Assembly: GCA_037833965.1 (NCBI GenBank)
Contig: AP031352.1
Location: 3,328,501-3,392,500, forward strand
DNA from: Marchantia polymorpha subsp. ruderalis
Taxonomy: Eukaryota > Streptophyta > Marchantiopsida > Marchantiales > Marchantiaceae
Direction of reading: 5' to 3'
DNA: 64,000 nucleotides
Positions 38,701 through 49,650 of this stretch are shown one piece after another. The position numbers were made by a program, and so were the translations under genes. Under the pieces are notes generated by a model, which was not told where the DNA came from, did no database searches, and saw only the letters and a list, made by a program, of their open reading frames with translations. Position 1 is the stretch's first letter. Every line of letters begins with the position of its first letter.

Positions 38701-40680
38701 AGGGAAGTTATCCTACGCCAGGTAAACGATGCCTTTGTTAACAATGTTCAGCAAGCTACAATACTCGAGATAGAACTTTCCCAACGATTGAACAATTTTG
38801 ACGAGCTTGTCCATAGCTTTTTTCGTCTCGGCGTATCATTCGTTTGGCAAGGTACATAAAACATTGAGAGTGTGCCACATTCAATTGATGTCAACAATGA
38901 AAACTCTAGCAAAGTGACCGTTCTCATTGTCAGCCTTCCAGCCACAGCTCAACAATAGAGGGAAACGAATTGCCCATAACTTAACTCTCAGTAGTCAAGT
39001 TGATGGCTCATATAACCTAGCTCTTGTTAACCAGATTGTTGACTCGGAGTTAGAATATGAATAGTAGATCTTTCATAGCAATTATGAGATTGCAAATTTA
39101 TTGAATGACGGTGATTTGATACATCTAAGATATTTCTGAGTATCTTATTTGTGAGTCAATTGAAAATTGTGTGGTGTGTGAGGTCAAAGCGTTCCTAATA
39201 CTTTTAAAAATATTACTCAAATGTAAACGCTACAATGTTATCATCCCAAAAATTAATGCACTTCAGAACGATATATTGAAAAGAACAGTGGAGATGAAAG
39301 CTCAATTTGAAAAGAAACTGTTCAAAAGCAATTTTGCAATACATATGTCATTGAATATGTGCACTGCTACATACCATTTTTTTTATCTGTAATCATACAT
39401 TTTGTTAATCTAGATTGGATTTTTCACAAAATGCTTCTTGCTTTTACACACATGATTGATCACGATGGGGCTGGATTGGTAGAAATCGTTCATAAAACAT
39501 AGAAGTTCTTGAAATTTTTGGATGTTTGATCATGGATAATGCTTCAAACAACAACACTGTATTGAAGATTATTGCATTTGTGAAAGAATATTAAAGTCTT
39601 AGAATATAGATGATTTAAGGATTTGATGTCTATTACATATTATCAATCTTTCAATGAAAGCATTTTTGAAATTCTTGGAAGAAACCAACGATATTGCAAT
39701 CTACAATAAATTTCCAACCAATAACGCTTCTATCTTTATCCAAAACCTACGTTTTTATAGCGAAAAAATTGCGTTATAGTTCTCAACAAAAAAATCAATT
39801 TCGTGGGCACTACAAATCTTGCCAATTGTAAAAATCTGATGCTCATCTTGGATGTCTTCACCCATTAGAACTCAACGTATAACATGGTTGAAAGAGCAAT
39901 TAAAGTTCAAAACGGCATCAAGAATTGGCTTTGTATTCATACTCAAATTAGAAGCATCAACACGGATCAGTTGTAGATTACTTATGATAAATGACGAAAG
40001 TTTCAAAACATCTATTATCATCTGAAAAGTTTTGAAGAGTATTTTAGATTAATATCATGGTAGAAGTAATCAACACTCTTCTTTGCAATGTTTGTGTTGG
40101 TTGAATTGTTCTTGTATATTAAGAGACATATGACTCTTCTTGACGATCTAAATCCAATGAAGTACGTTTTGAATACTATTGGTTCACGAATGATTCTTAT
40201 TTCTATATGATGTCTATAACTTTGGATCCCATATTCATAAAAACATACCTCAATCAGAAAGAGTTCAAGTAGTTTTACCTATGATTGATCAAAGCTATTA
40301 TTATGATTTTGAAAAAGTTGATGAATGATATAAAAATGTTGTGTGACGCCAATGAGATGAGTTCAGTTTTGTCACACAAACCTCACAGCCAACCGTATTT
40401 TTAGACATGTTTGTTCATTGCAATGCGGATAATGAAACGGAAAATCAGATCGACATATATCTATCTTTACAATGTGAAGATACTACAATTGAACTGCTTG
40501 AATACCGGAAAGTTCATGAAAAAAGATTTCTTAATAGTGCAATTGTAGAGTACGTACTTTCTATATTGAGTTTCTCAGTGGCCGTTGAACGTATTTTCAA
40601 TTGCGGGCGCGATGTGATTGATATACAACGGCATTCTCTCGCTCCCGTGACTTTGAATGCTATGATGTTTGAATAGGTGT
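38700..40680 (+). pseudogene. Decayed hAT transposase
   Basis: The clearest part is the C-terminal hAT dimerisation region, open from 40407 to 40676. It contains EYVLSILSFSVAVERIFNCG followed by RHSLAPVTLNAMMF, matching the family pattern of a Ser-rich SVxxERxFS stretch and R-x-L-x-P. Upstream, a DNASNNN string at about 39535 matches the hAT catalytic-core motif DNASNND. The sequence between contains many stops and frame changes in every reading. Terminal repeats were not found. It is an old, inactive DNA transposon copy. Confidence 0.7.
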
Positions 40681-41089
40681 TTTGAAATGATTTATAATCA
40701 ATATATCACACCATTTTTTTTGTCCACAATTTTTTTTGGACTCTACCTGAATCGATTTGAATCTAATCCGATTTTTTGGGTTTGAAGATCAAACTCGACC
40801 CTAATCCGATCTGATCGGAGCCCTCTTACAACGACACGATGAATCTTGAACCAACTAGAGACTTTGCTCATAGATTTCCATCAGATGTTTGCAATTGTTT
40901 TGGTCTTGATCTGCATATCATTAATGAGATTATGCTGTCGCTTCAAATATGAGATTTAGCTAATGATATCTGAATATAATTGTTCGTCCATCACAGCCGC
41001 GAAGAAGGTCTAAAACTTGATGTCAAGTGAATGTAAATCACATCAAAGACTGTAGAAGTTCGAAAGAGCAGCTTGTTGGAAGCAAGTTG

Positions 41090-41600
41090 CTACGCCCTAG
41101 ACACAACCTGTCATTTTGCGCTCTCCATGAGTACCGATGGAAATGATCATTTGTTTCCACTGAGTAGCAAAAATATCAAGAGCTTTGCAAGGTTGTAGAA
41201 AAAAAAAATCACAATATTGCGGCTGAATATTGGGATCGCCACCAAATGAAAGTTCAAAATGGCAGATTTTTAATGCAATCAAATCCAAAATCCTAGATAT
41301 GAGGTTGTCATGTGAGTAGACATATCCATTGCAATCAAAAAAATCCACATTTGAAGCTGCGTTTGAAGATTCAGCACACAAATAAAGCGAATGTAGTTAG
41401 TCACTTTAACTTCAGATGCAGAGCCAATAGAATTCAAGCCTGTGCGCTCCTTGGATATCATAAGAACTCCGGAGGCCATTCGAAAGGAATCACCAATGAT
41501 GAGGTAATAAACAATCATATTGAACTGAGCAAGATTCTTCAAGTTGATACGATATCTATCAACGACGACGTTCACATTTGCTTCTTCAACTACAGCATTG
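41090..41600 (-). pseudogene. Second transposase remnant, opposite strand
   Basis: Two overlapping minus-strand frames carry strings such as FLIAMDMSTHM, SYLGF, KQMIISIGTHGERKMTG and ISKERTGLNSIGS. I associate these with a hAT-like transposase family found in plants and oomycetes, from memory only. The frames shift and stop, and no ends were found. Possible further remnant sequence reaches about 42,000. Confidence 0.4.
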
Positions 41601-42054
41601 GCTTGTTAAGAATTGAGCACATCTTCAAAAATGTTGAGAGCACGCTCTTGCATAATCTCATTGTTCAAATCAACATCTCTGTGATGATAAACATCAACAA
41701 TAGCAAACAAGTGAAGAGAAACTTGAGCGCCAAAGAATGTGATTTGATAGTGTTGCGGTGAGCCACATGAGCATTGTCGTCAAAGAAAACAATATTTTCA
41801 TTAAGGATTTGCTCACTGTACTCTTTCCAGCACCGTCTATACTACGACGGGAGTCATCATATGAGACATGTCATGTCAGCACGGAAGTGCTTCTTGAAGT
41901 ACATAACATTTATTGTGCGGCTTCTTTTCATGCTGATTTGCTTCTTGCGACCAAAGTGAATCCAGAAAAGACAAGACATTCATACTACAGCTTTTGAGAC
42001 AGCATCCCGCTCAAACACTTTAACACCGAAATCAAATGCATGCTCCGTTTTATA

Positions 42055-42210
42055 ACGTGAAGCTTGGTAGCCATTGGAAGTAAAATAAAATGAGAAATAA
42101 TGAGAGATCCTGTCTAGCAAACTTTATTTGTGGCGCCACGTGAAGCTTGGTAGCCATTGGAAGTAAAACAAAATGAGAAATAATGTCTAGCAAACTTTGT
42201 TTGTGACGCC
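42055..42210 (+). repeat. Tandem duplication of an ~83-bp unit
   Basis: Units at 42055-42137 and 42138-42210 both begin ACGTGAAGCTTGGTAGCCATTGG. The second is shorter by an internal ~10-bp deletion. Confidence 0.9.
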
Positions 42211-44460
42211 GCGCAAAAGTTATATGTGGCTATTTGTGGCGTTTCGTACCAAATCGTTACATTTAAAGTTACATTTAAAGTGGTCTGTACATCTCACCTT
42301 CACAAGCATGAATGTGGCATAGCTTACATAGGTAAGTTTCATATTTTGGCACCTTTTGTGTTCGCATTCTCAACAATTGTAGCAATGAATGGAACAAAGA
42401 GGTTTACGACACGATTTATGGATTTTGCTGAAAGTATCCAGTGTGTGATGCTGTTGGAGTATAGTGCATTGTTGGATTAGAGTATACGTGTATCATATGG
42501 AATGCAACTTATGGTACAGTGAGGTCACATGACCCCCCCTTAGGTCATGTCTGCCAACTAAAGGCAGCTGTGGACGGTGTGGTGGCAGAACTAACCAGTA
42601 GCAGGGCATTCCCTCTTGGGGACTATACCCTCTAACGAGAGAATTGCAGTATTTTATTTCGTTGCAGAAAAAGAAGAAGACCATCAATATTGAGTTGGAT
42701 ACGAGGTGTCTGAACGACTTCTGAACAGCTTTTCTGTCAGTATGTGTCAAAAATAAGGAATAGTTTGTAGTTTGCGCTGTAGAGAAAAACGCGTTATGTA
42801 CAGTGGAGGACCATAAACGATAGGCACTATGCACTAGCTAGGGCTTCGCTTTTGAGGTCTATCCACTTGTTTGTGGTTTTAGCATGTATTATGGTTTTCA
42901 GCCTTTTGACCCCGGGCTTGGTCTATTATGATTTACTATTAGGAAAATAGCGTGTTTGGAACCTTCAGCTCGAACAGGCCAGTTTTCCCACTACTCTTCA
43001 CCCGCAGGTCCTAGAGTTGGACGGGGGAAGGGATTTTGAGTCCAGACCGTTGGATACTTGTGATTAGGGTAAAACACTATCAGTTGCCATGGTTCAGTGG
43101 TAATAATCGTCATCAAGGCTTTAGTGTCGATGCGATTCTGTGCTCTGTCTGCGTGCTTTAAGTGACCGATGCGTTACACCTGGAATGCTCAGCCAGCCAA
43201 GAGATTTCTCGTCAAACTGGTCAAGCCAGATCAGAAACTCTAGTCCGAAACTCTGATGTATCATCATAGCAATCCAGGGATCGAACTGTAACCACTCACG
43301 GGGACATGTTACGTTCACATACCGCGATGCCGCAAATAATTCCTGTGCTTCAGTTCGTTCGGTTTGTATGTCAGTCATACCGATGAGACCGTGGCGAGTC
43401 AAAGAGGTTAAAACCCTAGACGACACATCTTATACGTACCTTTTTGGACATAACATAGACCTCATCTCCAAAGGCTAGGGATTGTCCCTAAACTTTAACG
43501 GGCTGACAGCGACTCTGGATTATGTTAGTAGACTTCCCTATCGTCTGATACCGATTTAGGTTCAACACGAAACTCTAGTGATGTTTGATCCGAAGTGTAA
43601 TGTCGAATCTATCTTGAGAGGGCCTAGCTTGAGTATGTAATCACCCTAAATGGCACCACAGGCAATTAGCAATGCTTCACCAGTAGCTTCCTATCGAGAA
43701 GTGAAAGATTGTTCTTCGCAAACCCTGGACGGCTCAAGATTCTTGCAGGACTACCTTGTCCGTGGCAGGTTGGCGATACATTTCTATTAGGTACTACTGC
43801 GATGACTCGTCCCGTGAGACTACACAAAATTTTCACACTCACTGCTCTCCGCACTTAGAATCCGGGCAGAAGCGTGCCTAAGGGATCTACTCCTGGTGCT
43901 TCTAGAAAGAATACCCCCTCTCCCCGTTTTCTCATCTATGAGAGCTCTCGAGTTTCTAGCGTTCAACGCCGAATCAAAACCCAAATTTGCTGGAAAGAAC
44001 AGCAGAAACCGACATGGAACACTTCCTGACCCACCCTCGTTTTCAGCAGTGCTCCACCTGCTCACATTCCGGCGCAAAACGAAACTAAAATACAGGAAAC
44101 GTCGAAACTAGTTCGGAATCAAGCCCAAGGTCTGAAGGATTCCCAACTCGCAGCACAGCCTAGGCATCAAAGGCACGATTGGTGCTCAACTGTTAAGAAG
44201 ATATATATATTGAAGAACATAACGACTTCTCCGCAGTGCTATCCCTGCTCTCATCTCTGCAACCACAAACCCTAATTCAAGTTTGACCACCTCGAGAATC
44301 CGCCTCATCGTTACACACCTCCTCCCCGAGACGTCCAACTGTACACAGTACACGCAGTCCCGACGAGGTGGGATTTTCCGGAATTCAACTTCTGGCGAAC
44401 AATATCAATTAGATAATGCAAATCTCTACAGATTTTTGTTTATTTTTAGAACAGTACTTG
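42211..44460. other. Intergenic region of higher GC, no gene supported
   Basis: Open frames occur at 42.2-42.5 kb (plus), 42.5-42.8 kb (minus) and 43.1-43.4 kb (minus, 101 codons, rich in Trp and Phe). None has a recognised domain or clear splice partner. An AAACCCTAA telo-box string at about 44,268-44,276 hints at a former promoter. Confidence 0.35.
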
Positions 44461-45873
44461 TTGGTTGAGGTAAATCGTACAATATTTATTTGGCTCATAG
44501 TTCTCGTTTTTTTCATATTTTTTTTAAAAACAAAACAATCTAAACTTGCATACTTGTGTAAATATATTTTTATTTGAAAAAAAAATATTCATTGTTAAAT
44601 TAAACATGAATAAAAATAAGAAAAATCTAAAGTATTTTGAAACCAAATATTATGCAATTTTCAGTTAAAAATTACAACCAAATAAGAAGATATTTTTACA
44701 AAAATAAATAAATAATAAAATATTACATACCTAACATTTTCAAGATATTTTATTACAGGATTATTGAAATGAAAAATTAGATTGATAAGAATGGTCTAAA
44801 ATAATAATTTATATAAATAGATAAATGTTTTGTTGAACGGAAATGTATTTACATTATTCAGCTCAAATTTTAGAAATATTCATTTGTTAACAAAATTTGC
44901 ACCTAACATGGTGAAATTTGAGATCTTAATTAATAATAATAATAATAATTTCAAACTAAAACATAATATTTATTTTTTGTTTTATTTTGTTAATTTCTAT
45001 TATATTTGAACTAACCAACAACGTTATTGATGAAAATTTTGGCTACAAACCTAAACATGTAGTATTATATTATTTTTGTAACAAATAAATATGATTCAGT
45101 ATTGACTCAGATTAATTTACAATTGAAGGCAAAATATATTTTAAAAAAAAATTGATATGATCTTTGACTTTAATCTTGAGGATACTTTATTTACTGAATT
45201 TAATTTTTTCATGAAGAATGATATATATTAATTTTACAAAAGCTTAATCGTTTATATATTTTCAATAGTTTGATTTTGATAGATCATTTATTTGATATAA
45301 TCTAAATAGATTTAAAATTTTCATGATTTTTTTCACATCATCTGAATTACAACATTTATAGTTTGACAAGATTTGTTTACAAAATTTCAAAGAAAATTAC
45401 AAAAATGATTTTGATACAAAATTTGACAAATTGTAACATTTTATTGATTAAAAAATCGTTTAAATAAATAATTTTTAATTTTCATATGTTTCACTTTATA
45501 TCATATTAAAATATATATATTTAATTGCGCTCATAAAAATATGTAATGATATATATTAATGTCATTACTTTTGAATAAATTCTTTAGTTTTTATATAAAT
45601 AAATAATAGGTATTGAATTTTGTGCCTATGTAGCTGTAATTTATATTTATTTTAGTTATTAGTAAAAAAACATAATTATTTATTTTCAATGAATATTAAT
45701 TTGTATTAATCATATCAAAAGATTATTTATACTATATAAAATAAGAAATTTATTGATACGAGCTGAAACTTATTAATCAATTATGTACAATACATAATTT
45801 ATATAACAATAAGATATCATTGTTATATAAAATAAGATTTAAGAATAAAAACTAGTTATTTTTACTATTAAAA
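44460..45873. other. Very AT-rich block, no gene seen
   Basis: Almost pure A/T runs with short AAT microsatellites near 44,930-44,950. No repeat family was recognised. Confidence 0.5.
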
Positions 45874-46056
45874 ATTTTGATATTATTTCTTTCAACACAT
45901 TAAATATGGAAAAGTAAAATATAAATATATTTATTAAATATATTTTCAGTTCAAATATACAGAATTGTACATTGGTTGACTCGAAAATATATTTAATAGA
46001 TACATTTATATTATACTTTTCCATATTTAATGTGTTGAAAGAGATAATATCAAAAT
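45874..46056. repeat. Foldback element with 74-bp inverted arms
   Basis: The left arm (45874-45947) and right arm (45983-46056) are reverse complements over 74 bp with about five mismatches, around a 35-nt loop. Both arms contain TTCAACACATTAAATATGG or its complement. It could be a MITE or a small-RNA-producing hairpin. No clear target duplication was seen. It lies about 420 bp upstream of the first GST gene. Confidence 0.85.
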
Positions 46057-46186
46057 TCTTTCAAGTCAACAGACTGTACCCGGGTTGACTGAGAACATTC
46101 AACTCAGAGCATTCTCTCAGCCACGACTTCTAGTGACAGAGAGCGTTTCAACTGTAATGGTATGAGGAGAGACACCTCTCAGCCAC

Positions 46187-46250
46187 GTGATTGAATTACC
46201 CCATGAGTCCGCACGATATGCACTGCGGACTCATGGCGTAGTTCAATCAC
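46187..46250. repeat. Two-stem hairpin upstream of the first GST gene
   Basis: The outer arms GTGATTGAA (46187-46195) and TTCAATCAC (46242-46250) enclose inner arms CCATGAGTCCGCA (46201-46213) and TGCGGACTCATGG (46224-46236). The internal loops are 5 nt each, the apical loop 10 nt. The inner arms carry TGAGTC, a bZIP-type half site, on both strands. TTGAC W-box cores occur at about 46,084. Confidence 0.9.
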
Positions 46251-46479
46251 AAACGTCTTGTTGACGATTTCAAGAACTTCATCTACCAGACCGGTGCACT
46301 TGTCAACTGTGCTGCTTACGTAGCCCAAGGTCACAACATAGCTCCTTGCAAAATGCTCGGTTGCAACGTGAGCATCGGAAGTGAGCAACGTCGAAGGACA
46401 ATAAATGTAACTCGTCTTGCCGGAAGAGTCTCTTAAGTTTGCTCTGACGTAAGCAAGCCTTCGCCGAAGGTGGCAAGCA

Positions 46480-47621
46480 ATGGCGATCAAAGTCCATGGA
46501 CGGCAAATTTCTCCCTACGTCAGAGTCGTGCTGTTGGTCTTGTACGAAAAGGGCGTGGACTTTGAGCTTGTATCGAGCGATCAGCACTCCGATGAGTATA
46601 TGGCGATGCTCAATCCTTTTGGAAAGCATCCGGCTGTTGAAGATGACGGCTTTCTTCTGTACGGTACGTTACTCTTGAGGAATATATTTTCCGATTCGGT
46701 TTTGCATTTTTATTTTTCATGAGAGACGCTTGGCCCATAAAAATCTAGAATTACTGAGAATTACTGAGTCACCATGCTCATGGAGGCAGCTGCCGTGGAC
46801 AGTTCGATGATTATACATGAAATCGTGAGGGATTATTGGTAGATGGTAGACAGAAATGGCTGAGCGGATGACTGCAATAATTAAACTTCGGTGTCTTTCT
46901 TCCACGGATATTAGATTTCACAATCACTGTAATTGTGGAAAGTTTGGGAGGTTGGAGGGACTCTTGAATTAGAGCACCTCTGACGGTGCAACAAGTGATT
47001 TGTGCTGGATACTTAACTTCACATGTTAGTAGACTCCATGAAAGTTTTCAAATTACATGAGGACAACCATGAGCAGATCATGGTTGTCTACTTGTGATTT
47101 GTAATCACAGAGAAGAAGCTTATTGTGTTAAGCTTTGACACGCATTGACTGTTGCTACCCGGCTTGGTGCAGAAAGTAGAGCAATAGTCAGATATTTTGC
47201 AACGAAGTACGAAAGCCGGGAACCGAATCTGCTTGGATCAACTCCTCATGAGAGGGCACTGGTCGATCAGTGGACTGAAGTGCAAGGACAGATTTTCCAT
47301 CACCCAATTTTGAAAATCAACTCAGAGTTATACCTCGGGCCAACATTTTACAAGAAAAATACGGACTTAGCCGTGGTGAAACAAAATTGCGCGAAGTTAG
47401 AATTGATATTAGACATCTATGATGCTCGCCTGGCTAAGAATCAGTATTTGGCGGGGAATTTTTACTCCATGGCAGATTTGATCCATATTCCCATGCTGTA
47501 CATTTTACTGACCCACACCGACCAGGGGAGTTTGATTACCAGGCGAAAGCATGTATATGCTTGGTACAGAGATATTTCTTGTAGACCAGCATGGAGGAAG
47601 ATTTTGGAAACGCAGATATGA
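46480..47621 (+). CDS. GSTF: Phi-class glutathione S-transferase, copy 1
   Basis: This is a cytosolic enzyme conjugating glutathione to electrophiles. Exons 46480-46663 and 47173-47621 join in frame (633 nt, 210 aa). The thioredoxin-like N-domain carries Ser11 (QISPYV), the phi-class catalytic position, the proline of GKHPAV (P51) and ESRAI (62-66) binding the glutathione Glu. The all-helical C-domain follows with LVDQW, LDIYDARLAKNQYLAG and the helix-cap motif MADLIHIP. The single intron falls just before ESRAI. The last codons (LETQI) overlap the junction of a 140-bp tandem duplication, which appears to have set the present stop and altered the C-terminus. It is paralogous to the gene at 52.9-54.4 kb. 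Confidence 0.93.
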
Positions 47622-47752
47622 TCCATATTCCTATGCCGTACATTTTACCGACCAACACCCAGCAGTGGAGTTTGATTATCAGCCGGAGACATGTCTGGGC
47701 TTGGTGTAGCGATATTCATCGTAGACCAGCACGGAGGAAATTTCTGAAAACG
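47473..47752 (+). repeat. 140-bp tandem duplication of the GST C-terminal exon end
   Basis: Unit 1 (47473-47612) encodes the last part of the GST from ADLIHIP onward. Unit 2 (47613-47752) repeats it with moderate divergence. Because 140 is not a multiple of three, reading from unit 1 into unit 2 changes frame and meets TGA at 47619. The original frame of unit 2 stays open to about 47,830. Confidence 0.9.
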
Positions 47753-47830
47753 CATAACGTCGATGAGTCTTGTTGGTTCAGATTCCTCATGGTGACGCTT
47801 TTAGGTCCCAGCCGTATGTTGCCCGTTTAG

Positions 47831-49650
47831 TTTCATCTCCGCATGACTTGACAGGTCTTCCCATCCTTTTTGCTATATTACTGGATTTCCATTAAGGATA
47901 TGCGCGCTAGTCTAAGCATCAAACCGGTCAGAAGGTTCTGTAATCAGGAGCTACTCTGTAATTCATAGAAGGTGGGGATGAATGTCCTCGACTGAATTTT
48001 TATAATAAACTAAATGTTCTGACGCCCACACTCTTTGATCGTTGTAAAGTGCTGTACAACACTCGCTGCCTCCCTCCGTCTCACCCAGTGCTCACTTTCA
48101 AGCTTTTTCCGTTCCTTTCATGCGATTTCTGCATGAAGCTCTCACCATCTTGACTGAATATTTTTTCTTTAAATTGTATACCCTATCCATTGTAATCTCT
48201 TCAATCGTAGTATAGAGTAATCGTGCACTGCTTCTGCAACGATTTAAAAGACCGTAAAGACTAGTTTTCACAAAAACGTATACGAACTGCTAGAATTACT
48301 AAATCCAAAGGTTGCTCGTCATCGTTAACTAGTTGAATGGCAAAGATCAGACAACAAGTAAAACTTAAATTAGAAATGGCCGACCTGTATTCAACAGGAT
48401 GAAAACATTTAGGCATTAATTTGTACGGCGAACGCATCTTTGACTATGTCTGTTTGTCGATAGGTTCACGTCGAGCGACATTCATTCATCAGCCGCATAG
48501 TCGTACCCGAGCCTAAGGCAGACACAAAGGTACTCGCGTATCCTGTGGGTTTAAAGATAAGCAGAGAGTGTACTTAAAAATAAAGATATACCATAATAAA
48601 AGGAGAGAAATCTGCCATTGCAGCCCTACAGGCGACAGATGCCGAGCTCATAAAGCTCGAAATAGATCGTTGCCCTCGAGGTCCACTACTTCCCTGGCGA
48701 AGGGGCGAGATTCTCGCCGCTATATCCATGGCAGATGACAACGCCACAACGATATTTCGTCGTCACTCCAACCATAGTCCTTACCTGAACAATACAGTTG
48801 ACCTACTATTACTTCAGTAGCTCTATCCAAGAGTGGGGTTCAGCTCATAGCTTATTGCCTATACTTCCGAGAGAGTATTCCATAACATAAATTCGGGACT
48901 ACGCGGTGACGCGTTTAAATGGAGTTCGGTATTGAGATAGCGAGAAACTTTACAAGTGTGCAACTTTGTTCAAAGAGGAACGCATGCATGTGTGAGAGAG
49001 ACGGACGTAGTGAAGCCCGCTCAGTCTCTACCATTTTGTCCTCCGAAGGATTTGACCAAATACCGAATGATCGATTGGGAGCGACAAAATCTCGCCAATT
49101 GATTGAGTATATTGATGTCTTGATGACAATCAAGATAATATAATTGGCATGAGGGGGATGAGGGCAGCAAATGAATGCACAAAGGTGTCCATGGATCGTG
49201 TTTCTCTCTATCGTTGCAATTGGCCTTCTTCTAGGACATTGGAAAAATATACATATAGAATTATAGTTTGAATCCGTTGGTGAAGAGAAGGTATTGCCGT
49301 TTCCCTGCATGTAGCAAATCCCCACGTGTATATGTATGTTGCAGTGTTGTATATTAGCGCAAGTCATCACCAGATTTCACAAGAAAATGAGCCACATCTG
49401 CAAATGCCATGATCAAATTGGACAAGAAAATGTAGCAGGATGGAGGATTCTGTTGTGAAGTCCATGGAACAAGGTACCAGAAGAAAATTGAATCAACGTG
49501 CTATGTTCTGCACTTTTAGGAGATTATCTTCAACATTGAGAGGGGAACAAATCATGACAAAACCCTACTTGTATAATGTGTATTATGAGAAAATTAAAGC
49601 ATGGCAAAATGATGATATAAATTGATCAAGCTAGACGATAAGGCTTATTC
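47831..49650. other. Intergenic region, no gene seen
   Basis: Frames near 48.9-49.6 kb have no recognised domain. It holds the first GST gene's 3' flank. Confidence 0.4.

Noticed and set aside
43085-43110. tRNA A-box-like string TGGTTCAGTGGTAA
   Set aside because: No B box or cloverleaf follows at the right distance.
43121-43426. 101-codon minus-strand frame rich in Trp and Phe
   Set aside because: No recognised domain and no convincing neighbouring exon, so it is not called as a gene.
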